A stretch of 64,000 nt of DNA from contig NC_089179.1 in the NCBI RefSeq assembly GCF_947507565.1, positions 1,939,747-2,003,746 on the forward strand. The letters run 5' to 3'. Below, piece after piece: positions 53,102 through 63,665 of the stretch. Position 1 is the first letter of the stretch. Every line of letters starts with the position of its first letter. This stretch comes from Oscarella lobularis (taxonomy: Eukaryota; Porifera; Homoscleromorpha; Homosclerophorida; Oscarellidae). Position numbers and translations under genes: made by a program. The notes under the pieces are model-generated. The model had not been told where the DNA came from. It saw only the letters and a program-made list of their open reading frames with translations, and did no database searches.

Positions 53102-54057
53102 GTGAAAAATATTTTACCGGAAAAGTCGCCGGAAATGGTTGTCAATCGGGAAGCACGATTGCAGACGTACGACGACTGCACAAGCTACGTCGGCCCGACT
53201 GATCCTCTGATGGACGGAACGGCAACCGATTTTCTTCAATTTTTAACCACCGACGTGCTTCATCTTATTTGCGAGCAAACAGTTCTTTACGCAAGAAAAG
53301 AAAGTAACGTAAAACGTCAATAATTTTGATAACAGCTAATAGGAAATTTTTAGATGCCGAATTTAGATTTGAATCGTGAAGAGATTCTGACGTTTTTTGG
53401 AGTGATCATTGGAATTCGACCTTCACCAGCCCTTGAGGATCATTTCTCTAGGTGCCCGTTTCTTGGATCGCCGTACATTGTACGCAACATGCCATATGGT
53501 CGTTTCCGTACGTAATATTTTATCCATGCTTTATTTTGCGGACAACAGCATACTTATACCCGACCGACGTCATGAAAATTACGATGTTTAGAGCAAAATT
53601 CGCCCAATAATTAACATGATGCAAGAGCGTTTCAAACAGCTTTACGGCCCTCGTCATAACGTTAGCATGAATGAAGCGATGATTGCCTTCAAGAAACGAA
53701 TTTCTATTCTTCAGTAGATGCCGATAAAGCCCGTAAAATACGGAATAAAAGTTTGGTCTATATGTAAGTGACAATATATCAGTACGAAATATACCATATT
53801 TACACGTTTTATTATTTTAGATGCGACTCAGAGAACGGATACCTTTGGGACTTCCAGCGGTAAGGAAAAACATGCGCGGACAGACATTGGCCAGGGAGAA
53901 AGGGTGGTACTGGATCTGGCAACACCTTTGCTGGACCAGGGGTACCACCTCTACTTCGACAACTTTTTCTCCAGCCCACGTCTTGCAGCAAACTCCTTCT
54001 ACCCAACGCGTTTGCGGAAAATTTAAAATTTCGTCTATGCACACCATTATTCCTTGA
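53102..54057 (+). pseudogene. piggyBac-type transposase remnant
   Basis: Plus-strand segments in order: DPLMDGTATDFLQFLTTDVL; an intron of about 45 bases ending TTTTTAG at 53353; NREEILTFFGVIIGIRPSPA; SMLYFADNSILIPDRR; KIRPIINMMQERFKQLYGPR with HNVSMNEAMIAFKKRISILQ (catalytic region) and MPIKPVKYGIKVWSICK; and after another break GERVVLDLATPLLDQGYHLY with FDNFFSSPRLAANSFYP. The IDEAM-like motif appears as MNEAM, so the first aspartate is replaced by asparagine. Several stops and shifts. A C-terminal cysteine finger was not located. Confidence 0.8.
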
Positions 54058-55320
54058 CGTAGTAAATTTTGTAACACTTTGAAAGTTTATCATTGCAAAT
54101 ACTGTAAAGCAACGGGAGAAGGTTACTTTCTACAAGCAAGGCAATAAAATTCACAGACGGAACACAGCCCATGGTGTTCTTGCTTTTGATTGTTATTCTC
54201 TCACTGTGACAATTCTTGCACGACAAACTGACTTTACAATTTCTAACAAGTAGGTCGTGTCAATTAGTCGATATCCAGACTGTCTGGTGTCAGCTTCGAG
54301 TGGCAGATGACGCGGAATCCATGACGATGGTATGGGGCCCGATTTCTATCTTTCTCTTCGGCTTCTTTCTCGCGATGACGACATTCGGCAGCCTGCATTC
54401 GAGATTCTTTGCGATTTTTCTGCGGCATAAGCGATGTTTCAGACAGAGAAAACGGTATTAGAGTGGTTACTGCGGTCACGTGAGATGGGAAACGCCTAAC
54501 ACTCGCTGTAGTTATGCAGGGTGTTCTCTACGACCTCACTTGATGACGCCCATAGCACAAGATGCCTTGCAATAAGCAAACGAATTGTTGCAAACACAAA
54601 AGGAACGCTGCTGAAAGCGATTTTATGCGAAAAGCACTAACTTCCGTTTCGAACAGAGAAACGCCCCCTTTTGACCGCACCAATTCAGACACAAAATTGA
54701 TTGTAGCGAAAACGACTCAGCGCGAACTCAAGCGCAATGCCATTGGATAGAAGGAGGACAAAGCCTACGTTTGCGGGAAATTGGCAACTTTCCCAATCAC
54801 GTGATAAATTCCTAATGAAAGAGCGTAACTACTAGTATGTCTAATCTGGCATGACCCGGATACGACGTGACACGTCGTATTATTCTACCTGTTTACCCAA
54901 GAAATCTGCTCTAAACAACTACAATCTGAGACATCGTTTTACTTCAATGTTAAACTACATGTTTGCTAGCAAAAAATCACCTAATTTGGGCTTGCAGGCG
55001 TCAATTACAGTAGTGCACACAACTGAATAAGGGCGAGTAAACTCTTACGCTCCGTCACGTATCGGCGCACTTTTCGCTTTATTCTCGTCGTGTGGCTTTT
55101 GCGCATTTCAAGAAAAAGCTTTGCGTGTTTTTCAAACTGTTAATCCCTAGTACGGCGGGGGAATCGTTAATGAGAGTAGCCCTGTGTGAGGCGCAGGGCC
55201 CTCAGCGGAGTTTACAAATTTCACTTATCCGTTTTTGCGCCAGAAGTTACGCTGTTTAGCGCAATATTGCAGCTGGTGAAACCTAGTTACGCGCATATGT
55301 CACGTGAATAAGAGTGTTGC
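54058..55320. other. No gene recognised
   Basis: Unassigned. Short frames at 54264-54479 (minus) and 54562-54750 (plus) show no family signal. A GGTACGACGTGACACGTCGTA-like palindrome lies near 54860. Confidence 0.4.
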
Positions 55321-56551
55321 TAATTCCCTCCTCCTATCTATCTATCTATATCTATCTATCTAGGTAGGAGGAAGGTATGATGCAATTAGTAATCGTTTTC
55401 GAACTTTTATGTACATACGTAAATTTGACGACGTCACCAACGAAGTGTTTCACTTACAGGAAGATTACAATCACGTTCTAAGATGTTTACAGATTGATTC
55501 TTTGAACAAGGGTGTGTGGCTCCTGTGACCCCGATTGAGTGTTGGTGAACACTTTCTTTCGTAGCACTTACGCGTTTGTGGTAACACTTGCAGAAAGAGT
55601 GTGAGCAGACACCTTTTTGAGTTCGGAGTGTTGCTGTATACCTTCGACAGGGTGAAAGAAAAGACAGCTATCTGTTTATACCTATAATAAAGTATCATTA
55701 AGTATCAGTTGGTGTCGAAGTTTTTAAAAGTATTTTATTTAGGATAAGTCATACTTAACAACAACACGAAAGAGGGTAGATGAGGAAGCACATTTATGCA
55801 AAACGTAAGGATGATAGTCCAGCAAATTGTCAACATCTACTAGAATGTATTTTTACGTCTCTCTAATTCATATGAATGGTAATGCTCCGAGAAATCGACC
55901 GTCTCCAGCTTCTCCAATGCAAAGTAGCTTTCACGTAACTGACTCAATATTAGACTGTTCGTTCGAAGAAACCTACAATCAAACGGCATGGTTTAGAATA
56001 GAGTATTTTTGATCAAGGTTTTTAGACGAACATTTCGAGAATCGGTTTTTGACGCCTTTAGAATGGGAGACAACTGTATTTTGTCTGAGATGTTCTACAA
56101 AGCAGCCGTACTAACCTTCTTTCTTTGCCATAGTATTTTTCGAATCCGGGGAAAACAGCTGCACATGCGTACTGTGTTTTGCCTCACCGCATGCAATGGT
56201 GTGAAAAGAAGAAATCGTCCGTCTCCGAACGGGTGCTTTGCTTCGCTGCAGTTACATAAGGCAAAACCATTCACGAATTGTCATTAAGTATCTGCTTCTT
56301 CCCTTTTTTTGTAGACAAGCCGATCAGAAAGCGAGAGAAGGGAAGGACACTGCACGACGTCCTTCGGTCTGGTACAAAATGCAACCACCACTAATATTAC
56401 CGTTCTAAGTAACATGCAGACGGTAATAGCGAGTCCCTTCTCAACAGCGAATAACAGACCATTAGTTTACATGTACAGCCGCAACAGACACAAAATCCTA
56501 AAGTAATTAGTTTTAAATTCCGACGAGCTAAAGTAGTTTTAAAATCTGATA
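55321..56551. repeat. ATCT microsatellite and unassigned sequence
   Basis: CTATCTATCTATATCTATCT at about 55335-55362, embedded between GGAG-type inverted flanks (CCTCCTCCTATC and GGTAGGAGGAAGG). The rest has no recognisable gene. Confidence 0.6.
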
Positions 56552-57190
56552 TCGATCTGTACCTGTATACTCAGAATGAGTGATGACATGGAGATCGAAC
56601 TAACTATATAGAACCTTTGGTATGCTGCTGTCTCGATCGTGCCTGTATGCTCAGCTGATTCTGAGACGAGCGGTGACATGGCGATCAGAGACAAAGAACA
56701 CTTGTAAAATAATCGTTTCGAAACTTTGTTTTAATTAATATCAAGTAATATTTAAATTTTTTCTGAAATCTGCCCACTTCTCCGGCATCGATCAGTACCT
56801 GTATACTCAGATTTCTTCTCGGTGGGAATGAGTGGTGACATGGAGATCGAACTAACCATATAAAACCTTTGGTATGCTGCTGTCTCGATCGTGGCCTGTA
56901 TGCTCAGCTGATTCTCAGACGAGCGGTGAGATGGAGATGAGAGAAAAAGACTTGTAAAATAACAAATATTCGTCATTTCTGAACTTTTTTTAATTAATAT
57001 CATCAATTAATATTTAAAAATTACTCTGAAATCTGCTCACTTCTCCGGCATCGATCAGTACCTGTATACTCTGCTAACACCTACGTGTTAGTTTGAGTAG
57101 TGACATGGAGATCGAACCAAAATATAAAAACGGTTGTTGCTTTGTGTCAATCGTAACCTGTATGCTCAGCTGATTCCTATGGCGAGCGAT
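56552..57190 (+). repeat. Tandem repeat, about 240 bp, each of two 120-bp half units
   Basis: Three copies begin near 56552, 56785 and 57050 with GATC-x-GTACCTGTATACT. Within each copy a second, diverged half begins CGATCGTGGCCTGTATGCTC. Shared words are GTGACATGGAGATCGAAC, TTTGGTATGCTGCTGTCTCG and CAGCTGATTCT. AT-rich spacers (TTAATTAATATCA) separate the copies. No reading frame. Confidence 0.85.
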
Positions 57191-57245
57191 GAGTGCCAAA
57201 ACTATTGATATTGTAAGTAGGCAATGCGAACGCAAGCGTTTGGTT

Positions 57246-57405
57246 GGGGAACGTGCACGTTTTGGTCCTGACAGTCGAACGTGCACGTTTGGTCGCCTTA
57301 CTTGCCTAGCTGTCGAACGTGCACGTTTGGTCTCTCGATCGTGCACGTTTGGTCGCCAACTGTCGAGCGTGCGCGTTTGGTTCGTACCTTACACGTTTGG
57401 TCTCC
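57246..57405 (+). repeat. Six-copy AACGTGCACGTTTGGTC repeat
   Basis: Irregularly spaced copies of the palindrome AACGTGCACGTT (one reads GCGTGCGCGTTT and the last CTTACACGTTT), each followed by TGGTC or similar. Spacing is 21-43 bases. Confidence 0.8.
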
Positions 57406-57667
57406 TGAGTCTCGTTCGTTGAAGAATGCATTACCCCGTATGTACAAGAAAACCTAGCGCGTTACTTTGGGCTCTCCTCGTGGTTCGCCTTAGCACCTGC
57501 AAGCCGCAAACCTTTTTTGATCCGTAAGACTCGTAAGAGTTCGAGTTCTGGGAGTTGAACCCCTTCGGATAATTTGCATATCAGCGGTTGACGTAAAAAC
57601 GCATTCCATCGCGGACAGACAAGACGTCGCTGGCTTACTTGGATCGTTTCTGTCGTCTAGTCGGCGA

Positions 57668-58445
57668 ATGTTGGAACAAGCCGGACAGCTGGCAGAGATG
57701 CTTCGCGGAAACCCAGGTTCGGTTTGTCTCGTTGCACCTATCTCCGAAGACGACGATACTACAGGAATTTTGAGCTCGTCTTCTGAAGAACCCAATGGGA
57801 TTGGTATTTCGCAACGTTTAAATTGCATGGGTTTGCAATCATTTCGTTAGATGGGAATTCAAATCAATCTTCTTCTGCTTCCACGCCTCCTCTTGTTTCT
57901 GCTCCACGTTCAACTATTGCCAGTATGTTCAATGCCACTGCCAGGCGGGAGTCTGACACAGAAGGTGCTGCGGTGTTTTCTTCAGAAGCTGAACTATATA
58001 GTCCATTTGCTTTGTAGGAGCTGCGTGATACCTTTTCACTACGAGTCAATAGGACTGCAGTGGCGTACTTCAGTCTGGGCGGTTCGGCCACAGGAGGCGC
58101 GCCAGCACAATGACGAGGCGCTCAACTTTCCTCAGGTATTTCTGCTGTCTGACAGACCGCGATTGCACCTCAGCGCCAACCCCCGACATTGTTGCTGCAC
58201 TGGGGATACCAGGCCTGGGATAAAGGAGATTGAAATACCAATGGCAGCAACAGCGGAGGATCTCCGAAATATTGTGCAGGATCACTTCCCTCCTCTTCGA
58301 GACGTTGGCGGTTTCGACCTGCTGAGGTCCATGCCAGGCAACCGGACATTGATCGTGCTGCCCCCGGACGTGTCCGGGGAATACCTGTTGCAGGGCATTC
58401 GATCAAACGTCTGCATCTGCGTGAGGCCAATTCTGCGCGACATTA
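57668..58445 (+). pseudogene. G2E3/HECT-like transposon protein, N-terminal fragment
   Basis: Segments: MLEQAGQLAEMLRGNPGSVC with an acidic linker and a possible intron; a Ser-rich stretch; then LNFPQVFLLSDRPRLHLSAN, GIKEIEIPMAATAEDLRNIV, QDHFPPLRDVGGFDLLRSMP and GNRTLIVLPPDVSGEYLLQG, ending VCICVRPILRDI. This is the region that precedes the HECT domain in the many G2E3-like genes of fish and invertebrates (VFLxxDxxxxxxP...FPxLxxxGGFxLLR). The HECT catalytic part is absent. Similarity ends close to a dispersed repeat beginning near 58522. Confidence 0.55.
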
Positions 58446-58521
58446 ATATTCGCAGAATTGATTCTACCGTAAGGACTATACCTTTGATAATGCATGCTGT
58501 TTTGGTCTATGTTGATCGTTC

Positions 58522-58625
58522 GACGCGTTTGCTAGCGCGCTTTAAAGTTAGGAAGTTTATGCGTGGGTGCACTTCACATGTTCTCGCTGCCCTTCATTTT
58601 GAGAGCGACCTGATTGGTCGGCGAT
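58522..58625 (+). repeat. Dispersed repeat (copy 1)
   Basis: About 100 bases shared with 62064-62155: CGTTCGACGC, TTGCTAGCGCGCTTTAAAGT, AGGAAGTTTATGCGTG, ACATGTTCTCGCT and GAGAGCGACC. A short inverted piece (AGTGCACCCACGCATAAACG) is at 60800-60819. Confidence 0.8.
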
Positions 58626-59008
58626 GGGAGTCGATCAAACATAGCCACTTGGGAACCGAACGGAATACAAACTGAAAAAAATTCAATTAATTCAAAAATC
58701 ATCAAAAATCGTATTCCCACAATCTCTATTGGTTTTCTCGAAGAACTTTGTCCTTTTCGACGCCGACAAGACTTTGTCAAGGCGCAAGAGAAGACGCCTA
58801 TGTCCTTTCCGTCGCTGTAGGACGTCTTCAGCAGCAAATTCAGCTCAGCTGCGTCCCATATGATAAGGTCCTCGCAGTTCTTCGCAAAAAAAGAAGAGAT
58901 CGAGTCAGCGAAAATTACACAAAGCGGGAGACCGCGCCCACCCAATCTAAAAACCCCTTTACCCTACTGCCACCATCCATAGAATATCATATTTACTACT
59001 AGGGTACT
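58626..59008. other. No gene recognised
   Basis: Over this stretch the minus-strand frame 58945-58574 is open for 123 codons but shows no family signature, and composition does not favour it. Confidence 0.35.
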
Positions 59009-59900
59009 TAAAGCTAGCTATATATCTGAACGGCGTCCTTAAACTGAATAAATAAATTTACTACTATTCCAATACCCATCTCTATCCTCCCAATATCTAA
59101 GTACGAGTCTAGCTGCATGTTTAATATGAGGGTTTGTGTGTCTAAATAATGTATACTCATTATCTGTAAGCCTAAGACAACGACAAAACTCCTTTATAAA
59201 ATCAGATACCATTAACCCCCGTTCCTGTATTCTTAGGCCTAATGCTGGTTTGATCTTCTAAAGCCCACATGTAAGTTTGATTATCATTACTCTGAAACGA
59301 ACATTCATCATGAAGTATAGTAAATAACTGCTTTTCTGCTAGCACACTTCCTATACTATGTACAATAGAAGACGCAGACGACACATCAGAAGGTGGGGGT
59401 GGGGGCAAGTGAGAAAATTCTAAACTAACTACTTACTCTATATACTTATTACGATACAGCCTCACGTCATCCCGCTCGTGACCGTCAATGTACCTTGACT
59501 TGTGCCCTGTCTGCCGAACTTCGAACCCAAGATAATTTCCGGGGTGTCTCCATTTCGAATGAGCAACGCAGAAAACGTAAATAAATAAATAAATAAAAAT
59601 CTTAAAAATTTTAAATATTAAGATACCGTCATCTCTCTCCTGCGTCATTTCGGGCAGAAGGGAGTCGTTGACGAACTGACGGAAGTCGTGGACTGTCATG
59701 TTGGGTTGTCCTCGTTGGTTTACACTGTCGAGCCCAATTTTTTGCTCGGAAGCAGAAGTCGTCGTCATGCATGAGGCTGTCACGCTGATATTTTCCACTG
59801 CCATATTCATCGAAGTCGCCCCTATTCATGGAGTATTGATTTCTCCAGCGGCGAAATGTTATTCCAGAGCAAGCCAAGATGGGTCCGACAACATTGGCAG
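59009..59900 (-). pseudogene. DDE transposase of a fungal/sponge-type family, fragment
   Basis: Minus-strand order: DFCFRAKNWARQ; GQPNMTVHDFRQFVNDSLLP (about 59700); an AT-rich interruption containing an AAAT run; YLGFEVRQTGHKSRYIDGHE and RDDVRLYRNKYI (59530-59436); a probable intron; QLFTILHDECSFQSNDNQTY with the first catalytic acidic pair HDE (about 59340); SIRPKNTGTGVNG; and MVSDFIKEFCRCLRLTDNEY with HIKHAARLVLRYWEDRDGYW (59220-59090). The GHERxDVxxYR and HDExxFxxND signatures recur in a widespread DDE family of fungi and invertebrates. The catalytic C-terminal part is missing. Shifts near 59207 and 59060. Confidence 0.7.
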
Positions 59901-60064
59901 CATTGGTGGCGCTTGAACGAGGACGAAGCTTCCGGTAGAATTCGAGAAGTAGGCCGTCTTTTTCATATCGTCTCTACAAAGAGAACGCGCCCACTCTCCC
60001 AAACTACCCATACTTCGTCGTCAGTGAATGGCACTTTAGTGACTTTGTTGTCGTCGTCGTCGTC
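59901..60064. other. Short unassigned spacer
   Basis: Contains a GTCGTCGTCGTCGTCATCGT run at 60051-60070. No gene. Confidence 0.4.
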
Positions 60065-60556
60065 ATCGTTAATTAGAGAGCTGAGCCCATTTACTTTGAT
60101 TCTGAAAGATGCGTATTGCTTTATTAGAGCCGGGCCATTTTACTTTGACCATAGGAGATGCATCTGGCTTCATTAGAGAGCAGGGCTTTTTACTTTTATT
60201 CTAAGAGATGAATCAGAGAGCTAGGCTCTTTTATGAATAATGCATCTCTCTTTATTAGAGAGTTGGGCCCTTTACTCTGATTGTAAAATATGCATACGGC
60301 TGTGTTAGAGAGCTGAGCCCATTTACTTTGATTCTAAGAGATGCATCTGGCATCATTAAAAAGCTGCGCCATTTACTTCGAATTTAAGGGATGCACAAAC
60401 TTTATTAGAGAGCTGGGCCTTTTAGTTTTATTCTGAGTTATGCATCTAGTTATACTAGATAGCTCTGCCTTTTACTTTCATTCTGAGAGATGCATCTGAC
60501 TTTATTGGATAGCTGGTCTGTTTATTTCGATTCTAAGAGATGTTTAGGGCTTTATG
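60065..60556 (+). repeat. 51-bp minisatellite, about ten units
   Basis: The unit is approximately TTAGAGAGCTGGGCCNTTTA, CTTTGATTCTAAGAGATGCA and TCTGGCTTTA. Copies are 10-25 percent diverged and unit length varies from 40 to 56. Confidence 0.9.
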
Positions 60557-62063
60557 AAAGAGAAAAGAAAGCGTTGGATGGAGCAGTAGTTGTACTTTCT
60601 CCAAAGTATTCAACCGCCGCTTTGAAAACAGTGTAAACGTCAATTGTTATGTAGACAGTAGTAATCTTTGATTCTCTCTCGTTTCGGAAAGAGGGGTCGC
60701 CTGAATAGAATAGGGGTACCGCTATAGCAACGAACAAAGGCTCGTAGTCCTATTATAACATAACATTGAAAGATTTCATCCTTCGTCTTGCAGAAATACA
60801 GTGCACCCACGCATAAACGTCTCACGTGCCCTCCCGCGCGTTCCGCCGCGAAATTTGAATTTGGTTGACGTGCGGGCTGTCGACGACATTGCAGCGATAG
60901 CGATAGTCGTCGCGCATATTACTCTACAGGATCTAGTTAAAAAAACGCTTACCTTAGTCGCGGCGACCATTTCTGTAGGCTGCGCCCCATGGGGTGATAT
61001 CCCTGTCGGCGTGTGAAGGACCATGTCTTTTCTGGGAGCGATTGGCTTCGTTTCCGACTTTCGCGACGTTTGCTAGAGGCTTTTGTTGTTCTTTGCGTTC
61101 GATACCCTTCAATTAGGGGCGAAAGAGAGGTTGCTAAGGGAGTGAATGTGGTGCCTGTGAGCCGCTCATTCGCAAACGGATACCTTGGGCTTCGCGAAAT
61201 AGATTGGTAGAAGCGATTTGCGATCGTTCGCTTTGTTTCGAAGTTATAGTTTGCGACTTTTTTGTTATGGGCGTGGCTAACGCGCGCGCCAGCTTTCACA
61301 CCAAAACTGCAGTAAAAGGCGCTGAACTATTTACTCTGGTACTTTCCCATTCTTCTCTAAACTATTGCTAACCGAATGTTCCCTGTAATAGGTAAAAACG
61401 GGCGAAAGGTCTCGAAGTAGTGCTAGCGCGCTGGGGCGTCACCAAGGGAACCTAACGGTCGCGTACGCTACAAGCCAATCATAGAGCAGCACGTAAGCAG
61501 GGGCGACTTTCACTGCGCATGTGCGTTAATATTTAGGCGGGATCCAATGATTACGCTGCTTTTGCGACTATATCGACATGTTGAGAGAAACTCCCTGTGA
61601 TAAGCTACAACCTTATCTGATAAGGTCGCGATCGCCTCTCAACGCTGCCCAGATAAAATATCTTTTGAATGGAAAAGGGGCTATTTTTTTTAAGGGGTGC
61701 TATTTTTACAAAACGCGTCGAAAGAGTTCACGATAATCTGAAAAGAGGCGAACGGGACCGCAAATTCGCTGCCGCCTACTCTTGACACAAACAATGTGTC
61801 TTAGTAGCGTTTCGCGGCGTGAGAGAGCCGCGAAACGCAATTTCAGAAAGGGCGTAGAATGAAACACCTGTCTTTTCTTTCATTGTTACGTAATGAAATG
61901 TCCGCGAAAAACCTAGCAACGCGCACATGCGCAGCGAAAGTCCCTCCTGCTCAGCACGTAACCTCTATCTGCGTAATACGTCGAACGCCTACGTGCCTTA
62001 CATCAATGGAATTTTACGGGACAGACGATTCCAATGATGTCACTCCCGATGACGCACGACGTT
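60557..62063. other. No gene recognised
   Basis: Overlapping frames on both strands at 60776-61300 have no family signal and probably reflect base composition. An inverted fragment of the 58522 repeat lies at 60800. A GCTACAACCTTATCTGATAAGGTCGCG hairpin occurs near 61605-61631 (arms ACCTTATC and GATAAGGT). Confidence 0.4.
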
Positions 62064-62155
62064 CGACGCATTTGCTAGCGCGCTTTAAAGTGAGGAAGTT
62101 TATGCGTGAGTGCACTGTACATGTTCTCGCTACCCTTCATGTAGAGAGCGACCGG
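62064..62155 (+). repeat. Dispersed repeat (copy 2)
   Basis: Direct copy of 58522-58625 with about 12 percent divergence, located immediately before the YqaJ-type fragment's 3' end. Confidence 0.8.
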
Positions 62156-62960
62156 AGGTGGAAAGGCGTTTTCGCCAGTACAGATCCGCCGCAACTGAAA
62201 ATCCCTGCTCTATCATCCTCTTTGCCAAGGCTATCTAAGAAGGACTGGTTCTTCGCGGACTGCTTTCTCAGAGAAAGACGTCGCTGCAGGCTAAAAGGAT
62301 CCTTGGCCAGATCGTCGACTGAACCAACAATTTGAGCCTTGTTATCGACGCCATCGTTTGCTGCGGATATTGCTTCTTTTAGCGAAGAAAGGATATCAGG
62401 TTGCTCGGCTGCTCCAATCGGCTTTGGACATTCGAGACCGGACGCCTCGGATCGCTCAGGCAACTCATTTAGCGTAGATGCCCAACTTCCCAGAAAAGCG
62501 CAAGGAGCCATCTCTTCCGTAAGAGGAAAATCACCACTGGTCTCCGCGTATACAATTTCCCAACAATCTCCGGCAAAAGCCCGTAGGAAAAAAAGACTTA
62601 CGTGCACCATTTTATCTCGCATGAATTCAGGATCCGGATTAATACGCTCGACGGCCATTTCTTGTGGGGTCTACACCACAAAGTCGAAGTACGACGCGCG
62701 ACAGACTTGAAGTTGCATTTGCACCTGGTAATAGTACGCGCGATCTCCCATTGGACGTTCCCTCTGCCCAAATCGCACCTGGTAATGGTTTCTCTTAAGC
62801 ATCCACTTCCGTCAGTTTCTGTCATGCAAAGATTGGTGCTGTGGAGGGGGCTGTCTCGCACAGTGAACAGGCACTTCAATTCGACCGTGCCTAGACCGCA
62901 GCACTCGCAACGAACCAATGCATCCGTAGATGCACCAATAAATAAACATTCTGGAAAGAA
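62137..62960 (-). pseudogene. YqaJ-type recombinase/nuclease fragment
   Basis: From 62960 downward: FPECLFIGASTDALVRCECC, then GLGTVELKCLFTVRD, the YqaJ/lambda-exonuclease PD-(D/E)xK pattern with D in ASTDAL and E-x-K in VELKC. After shifts, a helical segment similar to YYYQVQMQLQVCRASYFDFV follows, then AVERINPDPEFMRDKMVHVS (62658). The C-terminal 120 residues down to 62137 are polar and unassigned. The usual SWIM zinc-finger portion that precedes YqaJ in invertebrate transposon proteins is absent. Such nucleases digest DNA ends; here the copy is broken by at least two shifts. Confidence 0.65.
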
Positions 62961-62966
62961 CTCTTT

Positions 62967-63665
62967 TTGATTACTCCCCATTGGAACAAAAGTGGACCAG
63001 GGTTTCACAAAGACGTCAATTTGCAGTTGATTCACGAGGCGGACGTCACGGCCGAGAGCGACAAGTACGTCGCTATTTCTTTTGACGAAATGAAAATCAA
63101 GGAGAACTTAGTATTCGACAAAACATCTTTGGAATTGAAAGGCTTTGTAGATTTGGGATCATTTAAAAACTTTCTTGACAGGCTGGAAAAAATATCAAAG
63201 AAAATACAATTTTGTCTACTCCAAAAGTTGCTACTCACATGTTAATGTTCATGGTACAAGTAATCTTCACCAAATTAGAATTTGCTTACGCCCACTTTCC
63301 AACAAACAGCAACTGTATCCCATTGTATGGGATGTCATTCGTAATGTAGAGGAATGCGGGCTCCTATACATTTCTATTACGTGCGACGGCGCTTGTAAGC
63401 CGAGCAAATTGAGAGTCACGAGACAAGGCGAGCTGACGAGAGCGTTGAGAGCCTCCAAACGGCAATTGAGAATTTACGCGCCAAGAATACGGAGGGTCAT
63501 TGTTGGCTGATGCTGAGAACTTGTCTAGAGGAAATTAAAGAACGTGCGCGCTCGTTTGCTCTCAAGATGCATAAAACATCCGATGACAAAGAAAAGTTCA
63601 TCTACAAAACGGAAAATCCATCCTCTGCTGAAGGTCTGCCAATATTCTTCTTCTCCGACGTGCCT
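62967..63665 (+). pseudogene. P-element/THAP9-like transposase fragment
   Basis: Plus-strand segments: GFHKDVNLQLIHEADVTAES, DKYVAISFDEMKIKENLVFD with the first catalytic aspartate, and LELKGFVDLGSFKNFLDRLE. After a shift: VATHMLMFMVQVIFTKLEFA and LYPIVWDVIRNVEECGL, then ITCDGACKPSKLRV (second aspartate region, normally TxDGAsxNRKF). After another break: YKTENPSSAEGLPIFFFSDV ending PHL. The order fits the RNase-H core of P transposases. The start, immediately right of the oppositely oriented YqaJ piece, has no THAP finger. Similarity ends at about 63665. Confidence 0.75.

Noticed and set aside
60949..61299. 116-residue minus-strand basic protein
   Set aside because: No domain, no start context or splice signals, and equally long frames on the other strand.
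61605..61631. Rho-independent terminator
   Set aside because: A short hairpin without a T run, in a eukaryotic region; no functional claim is justified.
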